A DNA stretch of 64,000 nucleotides from Paenibacillus borealis (GCF_000758665.1 NZ_CP009285.1:4836001-4900000); one strand, 5' to 3'; numbered from the stretch's first letter, positions 8,753-17,773 are shown. Notes: generated by a model not told the origin, from the letters alone. Translations and numbers: made by a program.

Positions 8753-8784
8753 ATTATAATAACGTGTTTTGGAGGTCTTGCCAA
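8753..8784 (-). promoter_or_regulatory. SigA promoter of recA
   Basis: Minus-strand TTGGCA (8784-8779) is followed after 17 bp by TATTAT, which overlaps a perfect TATAAT at 8758-8753. The SOS box lies immediately upstream. Confidence 0.7.
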
Positions 8785-8793
8785 GCTTTTTTT

Positions 8794-8807
8794 CGAACAT
8801 ACATTCG
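8794..8807 (-). promoter_or_regulatory. LexA (SOS) box of recA
   Basis: CGAACATACATTCG differs from the Firmicutes LexA consensus CGAACN4GTTCG at one base per reading. It lies nine bases upstream of the recA -35 box. A position just above the core promoter fits LexA repression of recA. Confidence 0.85.
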
Positions 8808-8935
8808 TTTTTTTTGTCTCCCGGGTTAATACTCCCTTTTATTGTAAGCCTCCTTCCGGATGATGAACACACAAGCTTAATCCTCAAAAGGTCACAGTCG
8901 GTGGATCATAGAGGTCACGCCAGCGGGGAATATAA

Positions 8936-8975
8936 ACAAAGAACCGCAGCAGAGAATTTCTATGCCACGGTTCTT
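8936..8975 (-). terminator. Probable terminator after cinA
   Basis: An AAGAACCG/CGGTTCTT stem with further GCA/TGC pairing inside a longish loop is followed by TTGTTTAT on the minus strand. It sits in the cinA-recA gap. Confidence 0.55.
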
Positions 8976-9008
8976 CCGTATGAACAAATTATATACCGGC
9001 CCGGTTAA

Positions 9009-10298
9009 TTATTGCAAGGCCGATCCTTCAAGCGGGGTTGCCACTTTGCGTTCCTCCAGCCGGCGCCAGAGGCGGTACAGCAAAGCCTTGACTGTACGCA
9101 GGCGGATGTTCTCGCGGGTTCCCTTGAGATTGAGCTCATATACCTCCGTCTTCCGGCCGCGTTCGGCCAGTCCGACGAACACAAGCCCCACAGGCTTCCG
9201 TTCGGAATATCCCGGCCCGGCTACACCGGTAACAGACAAGCCAAAGTCACTATCCCCGATCATCCGCACCTGCTCTGCCAGCACTTCGGCTACCTCACGG
9301 CTGACCGCACCGGGTGCGTCAGGACCTTCCAGCATGGCTGCAGGCACATTCAGCAGCTTCTTCTTCAAATCATTCGAATAACAGACGATTCCCCCGGCGA
9401 ACATGGATGCGCTGCCCGGGATGTTCGTGATGCTCTCCATCAGCAGTCCGCCCGTGCAGCTCTCAGCAGCACTTAGCGTCAGACCTGCATCCGCCATCCA
9501 GTCGACAATCAGCTGCTCCAGCGGCACATCGATATTGGCATACAGATTCTCCGGCAAAATACCGGCAATCTTCTTCTCCAGCACATCAAGCTTAACCATG
9601 GCCTCGCGCTCGGACGGGGCTTTGGTGGAAATCCGCACTGTCACTTCGCCTTCCTTGGCATAAGGAGCAATCGTAGGATCGCTCTGGCCGCGGATCAGGT
9701 CAATCAGCTTGTCCTCCAGCAGCGATTCGCCAATACCTGCAAACTTAAGCATCTTGGAGTAGATCGGCATTTCGCTGGTCAGTGCATGCTGCTGCAGCCA
9801 AGGCTTGGCTTTATCTGTGAACATCGGCTTCATCTCCCGGGGAGGACCCGGTAGCACGATGTAATACTTGTTCTCTTCCGCAAAAGCAATACCTACCGCA
9901 AGTCCGATCTCATTAGACAATGGCGTCGTCCCTTCAATCACCAGCGCCTGCTTCCGGTTATTCTCCGTCATGACAATCTTGCGGTCATCGAAGAAGCGCT
10001 GCACATGATCCATAGCAAGCTGGTCGATATGGAGGGTACGGCCAAGCGCCGCAGCCAGTGCATCTTTGGTCAGATCATCTTCCGTCGGACCGATTCCGCC
10101 GGTAAATAAGATAATATCCGCACGGCTCCGTGCAATCTCAATCGCTTCCAGAAGACGATTCTTGTTGTCCCCGACTACGGTCTGAAAATAAACATCAATT
10201 CCTAACGCAGCCAGCTCTATTGAAAGAAACTGGGCATTGCTGTTAACAATCTGTCCAAGCAAAAGTTCTGTTCCAACGGCAATAATTTCCGCTTTCAT
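9009..10298 (-). CDS. cinA: Competence/damage-inducible protein CinA
   Basis: Two-domain protein with an N-terminal MoaB/MogA-like domain (AEIIAVGTELLLGQIVNSN, then FTGGIGPTEDDLTKD) and a C-terminal nicotinamide-nucleotide amidase domain (AAESCTGGLLMESIT, then SVTGVAGPG). The 429-residue length is normal. The open frame extends 17 codons upstream, but AGGAGGAG precedes the ATG at 10298, and family members begin MKAEIIAVGTE, so that start is chosen. It acts in competence and pyridine nucleotide recycling. It lies between pgsA and recA as in Bacillus and Streptococcus. Confidence 0.96.
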   Translation of the reverse strand: MKAEIIAVGTELLLGQIVNSNAQFLSIELAALGIDVYFQTVVGDNKNRLLEAIEIARSRADIILFTGGIGPTEDDLTKDALAAALGRTLHIDQLAMDHVQRFFDDRKIVMTENNRKQALVIEGTTPLSNEIGLAVGIAFAEENKYYIVLPGPPREMKPMFTDKAKPWLQQHALTSEMPIYSKMLKFAGIGESLLEDKLIDLIRGQSDPTIAPYAKEGEVTVRISTKAPSEREAMVKLDVLEKKIAGILPENLYANIDVPLEQLIVDWMADAGLTLSAAESCTGGLLMESITNIPGSASMFAGGIVCYSNDLKKKLLNVPAAMLEGPDAPGAVSREVAEVLAEQVRMIGDSDFGLSVTGVAGPGYSERKPVGLVFVGLAERGRKTEVYELNLKGTRENIRLRTVKALLYRLWRRLEERKVATPLEGSALQ

Positions 10299-10357
10299 AG
10301 CTGGCGTTCTCCTCCTGATTGTAGAAATCACGCAAGAATCAAGCTGCACGGCAGAGT

Positions 10358-10945
10358 TCAGGCATTATGAAGCTGCAGCAAGTCCTTGTTCTTCACGAAA
10401 TAATCAATACCCGAATAAATGGTGATAATCGCTGCAGCCCAAATCGCAATATCATCCACCGGGATGCTGACGAACTGGAACGGGAAATTGTTAAGCAGAA
10501 GCAGCGAAATGGCGACAATCTGAATAACTGTCTTTATCTTGCCCCATTTGCTCGCGGCCACTACTTTACCTTCAAGCAGTGCCACCTGTCGCAGGCCGGT
10601 CACGGCGAATTCACGGCTGATGATGACGATGGCAATCCATGAATCGCATCTTCCCAGCTCAACCAGCGAGATCAATACTGCCGAGACCAGCAGCTTGTCC
10701 GCAAGCGGGTCCAGCAGTTTGCCGAGATTAGTGACCATGTTATACTTTCTGGCTATGTACCCGTCTATTCCATCTGTACTGGCGGCAAGCAGGAAAATAA
10801 CAGCCGCAATCAAATGATTAATTGAGAGCTGAAATGAGCCCCAATGTATCGGTTCCGGATAGAAGCTGAAATCCACCAGCAAAAAAAACATCATAATCGG
10901 GATAAGACAAATACGTGCTAGCGTGATGCGGTTGGGCAAATTCAC
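10358..10945 (-). CDS. pgsA: CDP-diacylglycerol--glycerol-3-phosphate 3-phosphatidyltransferase
   Basis: Integral membrane enzyme that makes phosphatidylglycerol phosphate from CDP-diacylglycerol and glycerol 3-phosphate. The CDP-alcohol phosphatidyltransferase signature DG(x2)AR(x8)G(x3)D(x3)D is seen as DGIDGYIARK followed by GKLLDPLADK. About five membrane segments surround it. Translation starts at GTG at 10945, seven bases after GGGGAGG, giving 195 residues beginning NLPNRITLARI; the longer open frame lacks a matching ribosome binding site. It uses the CdsA product, which is also encoded in this window (58000-58803). Confidence 0.96.
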   Translation of the reverse strand: MNLPNRITLARICLIPIMMFFLLVDFSFYPEPIHWGSFQLSINHLIAAVIFLLAASTDGIDGYIARKYNMVTNLGKLLDPLADKLLVSAVLISLVELGRCDSWIAIVIISREFAVTGLRQVALLEGKVVAASKWGKIKTVIQIVAISLLLLNNFPFQFVSIPVDDIAIWAAAIITIYSGIDYFVKNKDLLQLHNA

Positions 10946-11043
10946 TGAAGTTCCTCCCCTGATCCATACGAATCCGATATTCCACAATTTTCTTCAAAAC
11001 TGCTTTAGCAAGTATATTATAGCCATAAATAAGTGTCAAAAAA

Positions 11044-11089
11044 ACATAAAACACCCCGCAAAGTAAGGTGCGTATACACTGCGGGGGAC
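11044..11089 (-). terminator. Terminator after yajQ, built on dispersed palindrome copy 2
   Basis: CCCCGCA/TGCGGGG arms (11054-11087) are followed on the minus strand by TGTTTTATGTTTTTTTG. The arms carry the same CCCCGCAAAGT end as the repeats at 3248 and 55334, so this copy seems to serve as the yajQ terminator. Confidence 0.65.
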
Positions 11090-11095
11090 GTAAGC

Positions 11096-11587
11096 TTACT
11101 TTAAATTGTTAAACTGCAGATCGAGCGGTAAATCAGCTTTGCGCAAGAGCTGGATAATTTGCTGGAGATCATCACGGCTTTTGCCGGTAACACGGATCTG
11201 ATCACCCTGAATGGTGCTCTTGACCTTCAATTTGGAGTCACGGATTAAGATGTTAATCTTCTTCGCATTCTCCTGATCGATTCCCTGCTTCAGGCCCAGC
11301 CGCTGGCGTACAGTGCCAAGTGATGCGGGTTCGACTTTGCCGAAATCCATATTTTTCAGCGTAATTCCGCGCTTAACCATTTTGGACTGCAGAATATCAA
11401 CCACCGCATTCAGCTTGTATTCATCCTCTGAGGCGATAATCAGCGCATCTTTTTCAAGCTTCAAACTGCTTTTGCTGTTCTTGAAATCAAAGCGGTTATC
11501 AATTTCCTTCTCCGTCTGGTGAACCGCATTGGTCAATTCCTGCATATCCATCTTGGATACAATGTCAAATGAACTCTCCGAACTCAT
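11096..11587 (-). CDS. yajQ: YajQ family cyclic-di-GMP-binding protein
   Basis: Small two-domain nucleotide-binding protein; homologues bind cyclic di-GMP or tRNA/GTP-type ligands. The 163-residue length and segments SSFDIVSKMDMQEL, NRFDFKNSKSS, VKRGITLKNMDFGKVEPAS and GDQIRVTGKSRDDLQ are diagnostic. The open frame runs 73 codons further upstream, but AAGGAC before the ATG at 11587 and the family N-terminus fix the start. It is the last gene before the pgsA operon and has its own terminator. Confidence 0.94.
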   Translation of the reverse strand: MSSESSFDIVSKMDMQELTNAVHQTEKEIDNRFDFKNSKSSLKLEKDALIIASEDEYKLNAVVDILQSKMVKRGITLKNMDFGKVEPASLGTVRQRLGLKQGIDQENAKKINILIRDSKLKVKSTIQGDQIRVTGKSRDDLQQIIQLLRKADLPLDLQFNNLK

Positions 11588-11689
11588 GATTCCACGTCCT
11601 TTGCTTACATTTAGTCTGTCCCTATTATATGAGAAAGGGACTCTTAAGTCTAATACTGGAAAGAAAGCTCTGGCCGGCATTACAAAATG

Positions 11690-11714
11690 ACCCCACAAAG
11701 TGAGGCCTCGGCTT
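11690..11714. repeat. Dispersed palindrome, partial copy 3
   Basis: ACCCCACAAAGTGAGGC aligns with the first 17 bases of copy 1 at one mismatch, and the following GCTT also matches. The second arm is not preserved. Confidence 0.5.
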
Positions 11715-11762
11715 ACAGAGATAAAGCGCCTTGCTATGTATTGAATGATTACATCATAAGAC

Positions 11763-11799
11763 CTAAAAACACGTCTCCCGGAGCAAACTCCGGGAGACG
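11763..11799 (-). terminator. Strong terminator after the 53-residue membrane protein gene
   Basis: A perfect 12-bp stem CGTCTCCCGGAG/CTCCGGGAGACG with a four-base loop is followed on the minus strand by TGTTTTTAG. It closes the ymfF-to-11814 gene run. Confidence 0.92.
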
Positions 11800-11813
11800 C
11801 TCTCATCCAGGTA

Positions 11814-11975
11814 TTATCTGCTGCGTGCAGGAGCCCGGAACATGTCCAGAATCCCTAGCACAATATGTGCCAGTCCGAAACCCAGAATACCATAGCCCCA
11901 GGCACCCGGTGTCAGATAATAACCGAGGAGACTGACAATAATGCCAAGCCCTGTTACGATCCAGCTGACGGTCAT
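11814..11975 (-). CDS. Small two-helix membrane protein, unknown function
   Basis: A 53-residue protein I do not recognise. It consists almost wholly of two hydrophobic helices (about residues 4-19 and 27-45) joined by a YYLTPGAWG turn, and ends in a basic FRAPARSR tail. The reading frame is open 25 codons further upstream, but GAGGTG nine bases before the ATG at 11975 supports the short form. It lies between the RodZ-like gene and a strong terminator, so it is probably the last gene of that transcript. Coding is supported by the ribosome binding site and composition only. Confidence 0.65.
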   Translation of the reverse strand: MTVSWIVTGLGIIVSLLGYYLTPGAWGYGILGFGLAHIVLGILDMFRAPARSR

Positions 11976-12058
11976 GAGAGAATACACCTCACTTTGGAGT
12001 AAGAACTGTAAATCATTTCTAGGTTCTCCAATCCGCCGAAACCTATACATTGGATTTA

Positions 12059-13009
12059 TTATTCGGCAGTAGTACTCTCACCATCAGTAACTGCACCATC
12101 GCTGCCGGGGGCAGAAGTTCCGTCATCCAGCTCCAGGAGCAGGCGGGATGAAGTTTTGCCATCCGTAATGACTTGTCCATTTACTGAAATATTCGTTGCC
12201 GGGGAATACCCCGATTTGATGTACATTCCTTCACTTCCGAGCGTAAAGCTCATATTATCGCCAGCCTTAGTGTTCCCGAAGCTAAGCTTCTCCCCCTTGG
12301 AGTTCTCGCCCTGGTAGACTTCAAGCCAGCTGACTCCAGTTGCGGCGATCTCTACCTGAACCGAGCTTCCTGCAGGTGCCGTAACCTTATAGATTGTCGT
12401 TTTGCCCGACTTGCGGTCCTCTGTAACTGTTATGGACTGCGTAGACGGAGTCGGGGATGGTACCGGAGTTGCAGTAGGTGCAACAGTCGCAGCTGCGCCG
12501 GTATCCGCAGTGGATGTAGCAGCTGTGCCGCCTCCGGCCGCTGTGGCCGAGGGCTTAACCTGCGACGGATCTTGCGTTGCAGTAGTCAAACTCCCCGAAT
12601 CCGTTTTTTCGGCATCTTCTTTGTTCATCGTTGAAGATGCATACAGATAGATGACCACAAGGATTAAGACAGGAAAGGTCCACATCAGCAAGGTCGGCAG
12701 CCACTTGGCATTCCGTTCCGTTTCAGGCTTGCGGCTCCGCTTCTGGATCACTGTTTCCATGGTGGTATCGACGGGAGCGGCAGGCACATTGCCGTGCTCC
12801 TCCATCAGCTCATCCGGATTTACTCCGACCGCTTCCGCATAGGTTTTGATAAAAGCCCGGACATAGAAACTTCCCGGAAGTACTTTATAATCACCTGCTT
12901 CGATGGCTTCCAAATATTTTTTGCGGATCTTTGTTACTTCCTGGACATCATCAAGACTCATCCCTTTTTGCAGACGCGCCTCCTTCAAATGCCGGCCCAG
13001 TTCCGACAT
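12059..13009 (-). CDS. ymfM: RodZ-like helix-turn-helix membrane protein (YmfM family)
   Basis: 316-residue protein with an N-terminal Xre-like helix-turn-helix (about 5-70: GRHLKEARLQKGMSLDDVQ), a basic juxtamembrane stretch, one membrane helix (about 103-125), a low-complexity Ala/Thr/Pro linker and a C-terminal beta-rich domain of the DUF4115 type. This is the RodZ architecture, which links the membrane to MreB in cell-shape control. AGGAGG precedes the ATG at eight bases. B. subtilis ymfM occupies the same place between ymfK and pgsA. The linker is long and repeat-like. Confidence 0.9.
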   Translation of the reverse strand: MSELGRHLKEARLQKGMSLDDVQEVTKIRKKYLEAIEAGDYKVLPGSFYVRAFIKTYAEAVGVNPDELMEEHGNVPAAPVDTTMETVIQKRSRKPETERNAKWLPTLLMWTFPVLILVVIYLYASSTMNKEDAEKTDSGSLTTATQDPSQVKPSATAAGGGTAATSTADTGAAATVAPTATPVPSPTPSTQSITVTEDRKSGKTTIYKVTAPAGSSVQVEIAATGVSWLEVYQGENSKGEKLSFGNTKAGDNMSFTLGSEGMYIKSGYSPATNISVNGQVITDGKTSSRLLLELDDGTSAPGSDGAVTDGESTTAE

Positions 13010-13038
13010 ACCATCACCTCCTAAAAATATAGTATATA

Positions 13039-13806
13039 TTAAAGATCATCACTGTAGCTTGTCGTAAACGACTCGTACAATATCTCTTCGTTCGGCGTAT
13101 TGCGCAGCTCGATAATGATATCGAAATCATCAAAGGTGTACTCGGATTCCCGCACAAAAATATCCGGATGCTCAATCACCTTGGTGCTCGGCATGCTCAT
13201 GACATTCTGCAGCAGGTTGTAATGCTTCTCATTTGAACGGATGGTACTGACGATTCCGTCAATGATAAATACATTGTTCGGGTTCAGCTCATCATCCGCC
13301 AATTGGCTCCGTACCGTCTGCCGCAGCAGCGTAGACGAGACAAAAGTCCAGCGCTTCATGGCGCATACACTGCCGGCAATAATAGATTCTGTCTTGCCTA
13401 CACGCGGCATGCCCCGTAGACCAATAACCTGATTCCCTTCCCGCTTAAACAATTCGCCGAGGAAATCCACCAGCAGCCCGAGCTCATCCCGGGTGAAACG
13501 GAAGGTCTTGCGGTCATCCGAATCGCGGTCAATATATCGTCCATGCCGGACGGCAAGCTTATCCACAAGGCGCGGAGAACGCAGTGCCGTTACCGTTATA
13601 TTATCAACTTTTTTGAGCATTTCACCCATCAGCATGATCTTCTCATCGTCACTTGTTTCCAGCAGCATCCCGCGGGTTTTGCCTTCAACACCGTTAATGG
13701 TCAGGATATTGACTTCCAGCATTCCCAGCATCGAAGCGATATCTCCAAGGAGACCGGGTCTGTTCTTATGTATCTTGTACTCCATATACCACTGTTTATA
13801 TTCCAC
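13039..13806 (-). CDS. ymfK: YmfK family protein (DUF3388)
   Basis: Conserved Firmicutes protein of unknown biochemical role. The N-terminus is ACT-like (YMEYKIHKNRPGLLGDIASMLG, residues about 8-80). The C-terminal part contains GMPRVGKTESI, a Walker A-like loop, and FIIDGIVST. The frame is open to 13902, but GAGGTG seven bases before GTG at 13806 and the family N-terminus favour the shorter 255-residue form; ATG at 13821 is the alternative. It sits between ymfJ and ymfM as in B. subtilis. An amino-acid-sensing ATPase is conceivable but unproven. Confidence 0.88.
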   Translation of the reverse strand: MEYKQWYMEYKIHKNRPGLLGDIASMLGMLEVNILTINGVEGKTRGMLLETSDDEKIMLMGEMLKKVDNITVTALRSPRLVDKLAVRHGRYIDRDSDDRKTFRFTRDELGLLVDFLGELFKREGNQVIGLRGMPRVGKTESIIAGSVCAMKRWTFVSSTLLRQTVRSQLADDELNPNNVFIIDGIVSTIRSNEKHYNLLQNVMSMPSTKVIEHPDIFVRESEYTFDDFDIIIELRNTPNEEILYESFTTSYSDDL

Positions 13807-13918
13807 TTTAGCGCACCTCATAGATTCCTTTTCCCTGCATGTCACTTTCGCTACACGGGTCATGTTAATGATATATAAAAAAAATTTGAAAGGCAAGGAC
13901 ACTGTTGTAATAATTGCA

Positions 13919-13943
13919 GAAAAGCTCCCGCAAGGGGAGCTTC
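13919..13943 (-). terminator. Terminator after ymfJ
   Basis: A GCTCCC-gcaa-GGGGAGC type stem lies just past the ymfJ stop and is followed by TTTTC on the minus strand. Confidence 0.75.
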
Positions 13944-13953
13944 TTCCGCATGC

Positions 13954-14214
13954 TTATGCGTTTTTCTTTGCCAGTTTGACCATGAGTCCAGCAATGGTAT
14001 GCTTCTCATCATCCGTTCCGACATCCCACAGCTCTTTGATGGCCCGGTTGGAATAGTTGCCAGGATCGACCTTCTTATCGAGGAATTCCCCGATTTCAAA
14101 AGCCAGCTTGGTGATGGTCTCGTCGCTCATCCCCATTTTTTCGGCCTGAATGACCCGGTCTCCCAGAAAGCTTTTCCAGGTATCAAAGTTCTTCACTACG
14201 GAATCTGTTGACAT
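13954..14214 (-). CDS. ymfJ: YmfJ family protein (DUF3243)
   Basis: 86-residue conserved protein of unknown function. It is helical and soluble and carries the family segments WKSFLGDRVIQAEKMGMSD, IGEFLDKKVDPGNYSNRA and LWDVGTDDEKHTIAGLMVKLA. GGAGG precedes the ATG at about eight bases. The order ymfI-ymfJ-ymfK matches B. subtilis. Own terminator downstream. Confidence 0.93.
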   Translation of the reverse strand: MSTDSVVKNFDTWKSFLGDRVIQAEKMGMSDETITKLAFEIGEFLDKKVDPGNYSNRAIKELWDVGTDDEKHTIAGLMVKLAKKNA

Positions 14215-14329
14215 CTTAAATCCTCCTCAAGTTGTAATGATATTGAGATTTAAAAGCAACAGTTATAATATGTCTCAAGCCGGAAGTTCTTATGCTGGAG
14301 CATTTCTCCAGAACTCATGTTACCCGTCC

Positions 14330-15097
14330 TTAAGTGATCCAGCCGCCGTTCGGACTAATGATCTGCCCGGTAATATAACCCGATTCAGGCAGCGCCAGAA
14401 AATAAACCAGCGATGAAATATCTTCAGGAGAAGCAAGCCGCCCCGCAGGGATCTCATCCTCCAGCATCTTCACCTCATCCGCCTGCAGATTGGCCAGCAT
14501 GGCCGTTTGGACCGCTCCCGGTGCAACAGCATTCACCGTTACCTTGGAAGGTGCCAGTTCCTTAGCAAGCGCCTTGGTAAAAGCGTTCACTCCACCCTTG
14601 CTCGCCGAATAAGCCACTTCACAGGAAGCGCCCGAAATCCCCCAGACGGAAGAAACATTAATAATCCGCCCGTAACGCTGGGAGACCATATAAGGCATAA
14701 AAATCTGGCTGCACATAAAGGTGCCCTTCAGATTCACCGCCATAATATCGTCCCACTCTTCCTCCGTTACGTCGGCCAGCATGCCATAATGCGCCTTCCC
14801 GGCATTGTTGACCAGGATATCCGGCATCATGCCGCTGGCCTCAAGCCGTTCGGCCATACGCACAAGCTGGCTGCGGTCCTTCATGTCCGCAGCCACTGTC
14901 ATTACCTTCGCCCCCAGCGCCATGCAGCGCCGGGCTACATCATTCGCCGCTTCATGCGAATTCATATAATGGATCACAATGTTCATGCCTACGGAAGCAA
15001 AACGCTCAGCGATCGCTCCGCCGATTCCCCCGCTGCCTCCGGTTATGAGCACTGTCATTTCACCAATCGGTTTGCTGTCCTCTCCCGGCAGTACCAT
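14330..15097 (-). CDS. ymfI: YmfI, short-chain dehydrogenase/reductase
   Basis: 255-residue NAD(P)-dependent oxidoreductase of the FabG-like short-chain family. TGGSGGIGG (cofactor loop, about residue 20), NNAG (about 102), catalytic Ser in NVSSVWG, and YSASKGG with the catalytic Tyr and Lys are all present. It overlaps the ymfH stop codon by one base (TAATG), so the two are co-translated. Family members of this locus are annotated as elongation or ketoacyl reductases, but the substrate is unknown. The PG[AG]xxT segment (PGAVQTAML) is conserved. Confidence 0.92.
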   Translation of the reverse strand: MVLPGEDSKPIGEMTVLITGGSGGIGGAIAERFASVGMNIVIHYMNSHEAANDVARRCMALGAKVMTVAADMKDRSQLVRMAERLEASGMMPDILVNNAGKAHYGMLADVTEEEWDDIMAVNLKGTFMCSQIFMPYMVSQRYGRIINVSSVWGISGASCEVAYSASKGGVNAFTKALAKELAPSKVTVNAVAPGAVQTAMLANLQADEVKMLEDEIPAGRLASPEDISSLVYFLALPESGYITGQIISPNGGWIT

Positions 15098-16377
15098 TAA
15101 GGGCTCACCACAAGCGACACGGCCAGCTGTTCCCAGTCCACATGATCATGCAGGCGCGCGTTGACTTCGTCCAGCGTAATCGACTCGTACAGCGGAAGCA
15201 CTTCGAACAGATCTCCCCCGCGGAACTGGTAACGGGTGAACTCGTGGGCAATGCTCTCCGGCGAATTCAGCATTCGCAGATAGCCGCCGATCTTCTTTTT
15301 GCGGGCACGCTCGAAATCCTTCTCCGCGAAGCCCGCCGCCTGAATAAGGCCAACCTCTTCTTTGATCCGGTCAAGGAGCAGGCCCGGATCTTTGGTATCG
15401 CCGCCGATAGCCGAGAAAGCATACTGCGGGGAGCTGTTGAATTCATGGCCGAAGCTGTCAGAGATCAGTTCCTCATCATAGAGCTTCTGATACAGCGCCG
15501 TACTGCTGCCAAGCAGCAGATCCAGCATCAGTCTGGTGGTCAGATCACGGCGTACTGCCGCTTCACCCGTGAGGCCATCTACTTTTTCCTTGAACCCGAA
15601 CATCATTTTGGGAATGGAGACCGCGAGCCGGCTCTCCACATGCTTCGATGCCACCTCATGCGGCTCCTGCTCGAAGATGCGGGTAATTTCACCCTGCTTC
15701 TCGTAGGTTTTACCATTCTGATTGCTGCGGATCAGTTCAAATACCTTCTCCGGATCGACACCGCCGACAATGAACAGCAGCATATTGCTGGGATGGTAGA
15801 AGGAATTGTAACAGGTATACAGCGTTTCTTTGGTGATGGTTGAAATGGACTCGATCGTTCCGGCAATATCAATATGGACCGGATGCTTAGCATACATGGC
15901 CTCGATCAGCCCGAAATACACACGCCAGTCCGGGTTATCCGCGTACATGTTAATTTCCTGGCCGATGATCCCTTTTTCCTTCTCCACATTCTCATCCGTG
16001 AAATAAGGACGCTGCACAAAATCAACGAGGGTACTGAGATTCTGCTCAATGTTCTCCGTCGCCGAGAAAAGGTATACCGTCTGGTCAAAGCTGGTAAATG
16101 CATTCGCAGATGCACCGTTTGAAGCAAAGGTGGCAAAGATATCGCCTTCCGGCTCTTCGAACATTTTGTGCTCCAGGAAGTGGGCAATTCCGTCAGGCAC
16201 TGTGGTTTCTTCGCCCCCGGCTACCTTGAAGTGATTGTCTACAGAACCGTATTTGGTCGCAAAGGTAGCGTAGGTTTTGAGAAAAGACGGCTTCGGCAGC
16301 ACATATACCTGCAGACCGTTATCCATAACCTCATGATAAAGTGTTTCTTGAAGTCTTTCGTAATGGAGCTTTTCCAC
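15097..16377 (-). CDS. ymfH: YmfH, M16 family zinc peptidase (catalytic half)
   Basis: 426-residue insulinase-type (M16) metallopeptidase. The inverted zinc motif HxxEH is present as HFLEH at about residue 66, with the downstream Glu ligand region in NVEKEKGIIGQEI. Start is GTG behind GGAGGAAT. It lies immediately downstream of ymfF, which lacks the motif, so the pair resembles heterodimeric M16 peptidases with one catalytic and one non-catalytic subunit (the dimer is inference). B. subtilis has the same pair. Confidence 0.94.
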   Translation of the reverse strand: MEKLHYERLQETLYHEVMDNGLQVYVLPKPSFLKTYATFATKYGSVDNHFKVAGGEETTVPDGIAHFLEHKMFEEPEGDIFATFASNGASANAFTSFDQTVYLFSATENIEQNLSTLVDFVQRPYFTDENVEKEKGIIGQEINMYADNPDWRVYFGLIEAMYAKHPVHIDIAGTIESISTITKETLYTCYNSFYHPSNMLLFIVGGVDPEKVFELIRSNQNGKTYEKQGEITRIFEQEPHEVASKHVESRLAVSIPKMMFGFKEKVDGLTGEAAVRRDLTTRLMLDLLLGSSTALYQKLYDEELISDSFGHEFNSSPQYAFSAIGGDTKDPGLLLDRIKEEVGLIQAAGFAEKDFERARKKKIGGYLRMLNSPESIAHEFTRYQFRGGDLFEVLPLYESITLDEVNARLHDHVDWEQLAVSLVVSP

Positions 16378-16379
16378 CG

Positions 16380-17660
16380 CTATTCCTCCTTCCCTGTCAG
16401 GAAATAAATCGTATCAAGCTGGAAGGTGTCGGCCGCTGCCTTCACTTCTTCCGCTCCAATGTGGTCTACCTGATCCATCAGTTCCTGTGCAGAACGGTCT
16501 TTGCCGGATAACTGGCGGTTGAAATCAAACGAAATCATCTCAAATGCGGAATCCTGAATTTCGGATAAAAGGTTGCGGATCATCGCCTTGGTCTGGCTCA
16601 GCTCCAGATCACTGATATTGCCGGCCTTCAGCTCATCCAGCTGCTTGCGGATAATATCAACGGCCTTGCCGTAATTTTGGGTCTCAATGCCCGACTGAAT
16701 CGTCCCGATCCCCTTGTGTCCGTCATAACGGGAGGAGGCATAATAGGCCAGGCTCTCTTTCTCACGCACGTTGACGAACAGCTTCGAGTGCGGATATCCG
16801 CCGAGGATGCCGTTGTACATTAACGCAGAGGCGTATCTGTCGTCCTTGTAGGTGATTGAGGTGCGCAGACCCATATTCAGCTTGCCTTGATTGACATCCA
16901 GCTTCTCCTCCACCGTCCGCACTTCCGTAACCGTTACCGGGGTGAAGTCCGAGGTGTACGGCGCAGATTCGGAATGATGGGCGCGGCCGAAGTTGGCGAT
17001 AACCAGCTTCTCCACTTCCTCCGGTGTAGTATCACCCACCACATACAGATCAAGTGTCGCTCCATTCAGCCAGGAGTTATAGGACTGGTACAGCGATTCC
17101 GGTGTGATGGCATCCAGGTCGGCTCTTTGTCCGAGCGGATGCAGACGATAAGGTTCCCGGCGGCACATTTCCTCAATGCAGCGTTCTGCCGCATAGCGGA
17201 TTTTATCGTTCACGATCGCTTCCAGCTTCTTGCGGACGGTTTCGCGTTCTGTCGCTACATAAGAAGCGCGGAAGCTTCCATCCTCAAGCAAAGGCCGGGT
17301 CAATACTTCGCCCAGAAAAGCGAATGATTCTCCGAGCAGGCTCTCCTTGCTCTGTACAAAGGAATCATTGATCGTGTCCATCCGGAACTGCACGATCTGA
17401 TAATCGCCGCGTTTGTAAATGTCGAAGCCGAAACCGGCACCGTAAAGCTCCTCAAGGCGTTCGCGGAACTGGGTGGTTTCGGGGTAGGATGCTGTGCCCC
17501 GGCGGAGCACAAAAGGAACCAGCGCTGTAGGGGTGACGGTATTTTCGTCAAGCGGAACGCCGGCATAAAGTGAAATGGCGAACGTCTTGAACGCCTTGGT
17601 AGGCAGAACGTGTATGCGCATGCCTGCAGCGCTGCCATGTTGAAATCCATTATTTGTCAA
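16380..17660 (-). CDS. ymfF: YmfF, M16 family peptidase-like protein without catalytic motif
   Basis: 426-residue M16-fold protein. Where active members have HxxEH, this protein has PFVLRRG (after ENTVTPTALV), so zinc binding is lost; the C-terminal M16 domain (ETQNYGKAVDIIRKQL, LSQTKAMIRNLLSE) is intact. The frame is open to 17702, but AAAGGAG eight bases before TTG at 17660 decides the start. It precedes ymfH with two bases between stop and start. A partner or substrate-gating role for YmfH is plausible. Confidence 0.93.
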   Translation of the reverse strand: MTNNGFQHGSAAGMRIHVLPTKAFKTFAISLYAGVPLDENTVTPTALVPFVLRRGTASYPETTQFRERLEELYGAGFGFDIYKRGDYQIVQFRMDTINDSFVQSKESLLGESFAFLGEVLTRPLLEDGSFRASYVATERETVRKKLEAIVNDKIRYAAERCIEEMCRREPYRLHPLGQRADLDAITPESLYQSYNSWLNGATLDLYVVGDTTPEEVEKLVIANFGRAHHSESAPYTSDFTPVTVTEVRTVEEKLDVNQGKLNMGLRTSITYKDDRYASALMYNGILGGYPHSKLFVNVREKESLAYYASSRYDGHKGIGTIQSGIETQNYGKAVDIIRKQLDELKAGNISDLELSQTKAMIRNLLSEIQDSAFEMISFDFNRQLSGKDRSAQELMDQVDHIGAEEVKAAADTFQLDTIYFLTGKEE

Positions 17661-17746
17661 GTCCAAAACTCCTTTGCGGCGTGGATAGATGCTATACAAC
17701 AAGTTTATGAAGTATTATCCATTCTAAACCATTCCAAAGTAAGGAA

Positions 17747-17773
17747 GCAACCGGAAGACAGTGCACCGGTTGC
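17747..17773 (-). terminator. Possible terminator after sleB
   Basis: A GCAACCGG/CCGGTTGC stem lies 70 bp downstream of sleB. It is followed on the minus strand by TTCCTTACTTT, a weak U-tract. Confidence 0.5.
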
